DNA of 5,454 nt from an uncultured Massilia sp. (GTDB lineage: Bacteria > Pseudomonadota > Gammaproteobacteria > Burkholderiales > Burkholderiaceae), in contig CAMPHU010000292.1 of NCBI GenBank assembly GCA_946886065.1, positions 1 to 5,454 on the forward strand, read 5' to 3'. Positions 4,771 to 5,454 of this stretch are shown piece after piece. Each line of letters begins with the position of its first letter. Position 1 is the first letter of the stretch. The translations under genes and the position numbers were made by a program. The notes beneath the pieces are model-generated. The model was not told the DNA's origin, made no database searches, and saw only the letters and a list, made by a program, of their open reading frames with translations.

Positions 4771-5454
4771 ATGACCGCACGCACGCTACAACATCCTTCC
4801 GTTCTCCTCGTCGACGACGAGTCCTTTTCCGAAGAAATCGTTTCCCACGGCTTGAAGGCGTGCGGACAGCATACTTTCCGCTTCACGCCCCACGCCGCAA
4901 GCGCTGTCGACGTGGCCAGGGAAATGGCGGCCACCGTCGTCCTGGTGGACATGCGCATGCCTGGAATGGATGGCTTCGAGGTGACACGCCGGCTTTGTGC
5001 CGACAAACATACCGAACACGTCGCCGTGATCATTCTGTCCTCGGAGGACAATCCGGATATGAAGGCCCGGGCCTTCGAGGTCGGCGCAAGCGATTATCTG
5101 GTCAAGTGGCCGGATCCGCGCGAGCTGGTCGCACGGGTGCGCTCCCACAGCAATGCCTGCGTGGCCCGGCGCCAGCTCGATTCTGCCTTTACCTCCCTGC
5201 GCCAAAGCCAGCAGGATCTGGCGGCGAGTCAGTCGGCCCTGCTCCAGTCGCAGAAAATGGAAGCGATCGGCCAATTGACCGGCGGCGTGGCCCATGACTT
5301 CAACAACGTCCTGCAGATCATCGGCGGCAATTTGCAGCTCCTGAAGCTGAGCGACGGCGTGAAGGAATTCGGAAAGGTCCGCGTGGACACCGCATTGACC
5401 GGGGTAAAACGTGGCGCCGAGCTCGCCTCGCACCTGCTGGCTTTCGCGCGCCGG
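4771..5454 (+). CDS. Receiver-histidine kinase protein with WspR-like receiver and linker (truncated at window edge)
   Basis: The first 228 residues are visible and the frame runs open to the right edge. The receiver (about 9-125) has acidic pair D15/D16, phosphoacceptor D60 in VLVDMRMPGMDG, S90 and K112. K112 is followed by Trp-Pro-Asp, not directly by Pro. After the receiver come RELVARVRSHS and a Gln-rich helical linker (about 128-162), probably a coiled coil. A HisKA domain follows, with phosphoacceptor H175 in GQLTGGVAHDFNNVL and a second helix containing RGAELASHLLAFARR. A HATPase domain is expected past the edge but not seen. The receiver end and linker resemble those of WspR-type diguanylate cyclases (from memory), where a GGDEF domain would follow. 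The start is fixed by an in-frame TAA at 4750-4752; the only ATG before the receiver is 4771. There is no transmembrane segment and no recognisable Shine-Dalgarno. It is likely a cytoplasmic kinase gated by phosphorylation of its own receiver, fed by another kinase. Confidence 0.93.
   Translation, partial: MTARTLQHPSVLLVDDESFSEEIVSHGLKACGQHTFRFTPHAASAVDVAREMAATVVLVDMRMPGMDGFEVTRRLCADKHTEHVAVIILSSEDNPDMKARAFEVGASDYLVKWPDPRELVARVRSHSNACVARRQLDSAFTSLRQSQQDLAASQSALLQSQKMEAIGQLTGGVAHDFNNVLQIIGGNLQLLKLSDGVKEFGKVRVDTALTGVKRGAELASHLLAFARR

Noticed and set aside
4632..5297. A 221-codon plus-strand frame overlapping the REC-kinase start
   Set aside because: It is another frame over the receiver coding sequence and its product is Arg/Gly-rich. 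The true frame from 4771 carries all receiver and HisKA motifs.
4786..5433. A 215-codon minus-strand frame opposite the REC-kinase
   Set aside because: It is an antisense shadow of a gene with clear motifs on the plus strand, and has no domain of its own.
1..5454. Mobile elements, CRISPR arrays, tRNA or rRNA genes
   Set aside because: I saw no transposase or integrase motifs, no regularly spaced repeats, and no tRNA-like or rRNA-like sequence.

Overview
The window is GC-rich and almost entirely filled with two-component signalling genes. It looks like a chromosomal segment of a GC-rich proteobacterium. The style of the kinases (PAS-rich, soluble, HDFNN-type H box, C-terminal receiver) and the small companion receiver suggest a betaproteobacterium of the Oxalobacteraceae (Massilia/Duganella-like). 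That assignment rests on remembered family resemblance and is an inference; no rRNA or housekeeping marker is present.

Layout, left half (minus strand, read right to left): a possible 38-residue small ORF (3630-3514), a stand-alone CheY-like receiver (3458-3078), a 966-residue cytoplasmic hybrid histidine kinase with GAF-like/PAS/PAS/PAS/HisKA/HATPase/REC architecture (2983-83), and the first 28 codons of another gene whose ATG overlaps the kinase stop (86 to beyond base 1). Right half (plus strand): a NarL/FixJ-family response regulator with a LuxR-type HTH (3934-4566), then a gene truncated by the window edge (4771-5454) that begins with a receiver and continues into a histidine-kinase dimerisation domain. 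The two halves diverge from a 475-bp intergenic region (3459-3933).

The window therefore encodes four receiver domains, two HisKA phosphoacceptor histidines and one DNA-binding output, but no visible Hpt protein. The simplest model is a local phosphorelay. The PAS hybrid kinase and the REC-kinase would exchange phosphate with the single-domain receiver, and the LuxR-type regulator would be the transcriptional output. Partnerships are inferred from proximity only.

The most interesting points are: (1) the right-edge gene, where a receiver plus helical linker resembling those of WspR-type diguanylate cyclases is joined to a histidine kinase core; (2) the LuxR-type regulator, whose receiver keeps the phosphoacceptor Asp but has lost the usual Met-Pro-Gly loop and the Lys-Pro pair; (3) a cluster of TGTCG/CGACA inverted repeats about two helical turns apart upstream of the REC-kinase, with the ACGACAC half recurring in the other two intergenic gaps; and (4) a small ORF upstream of the CheY-like gene. 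No tRNA, rRNA, CRISPR array, insertion sequence or phage gene was seen.
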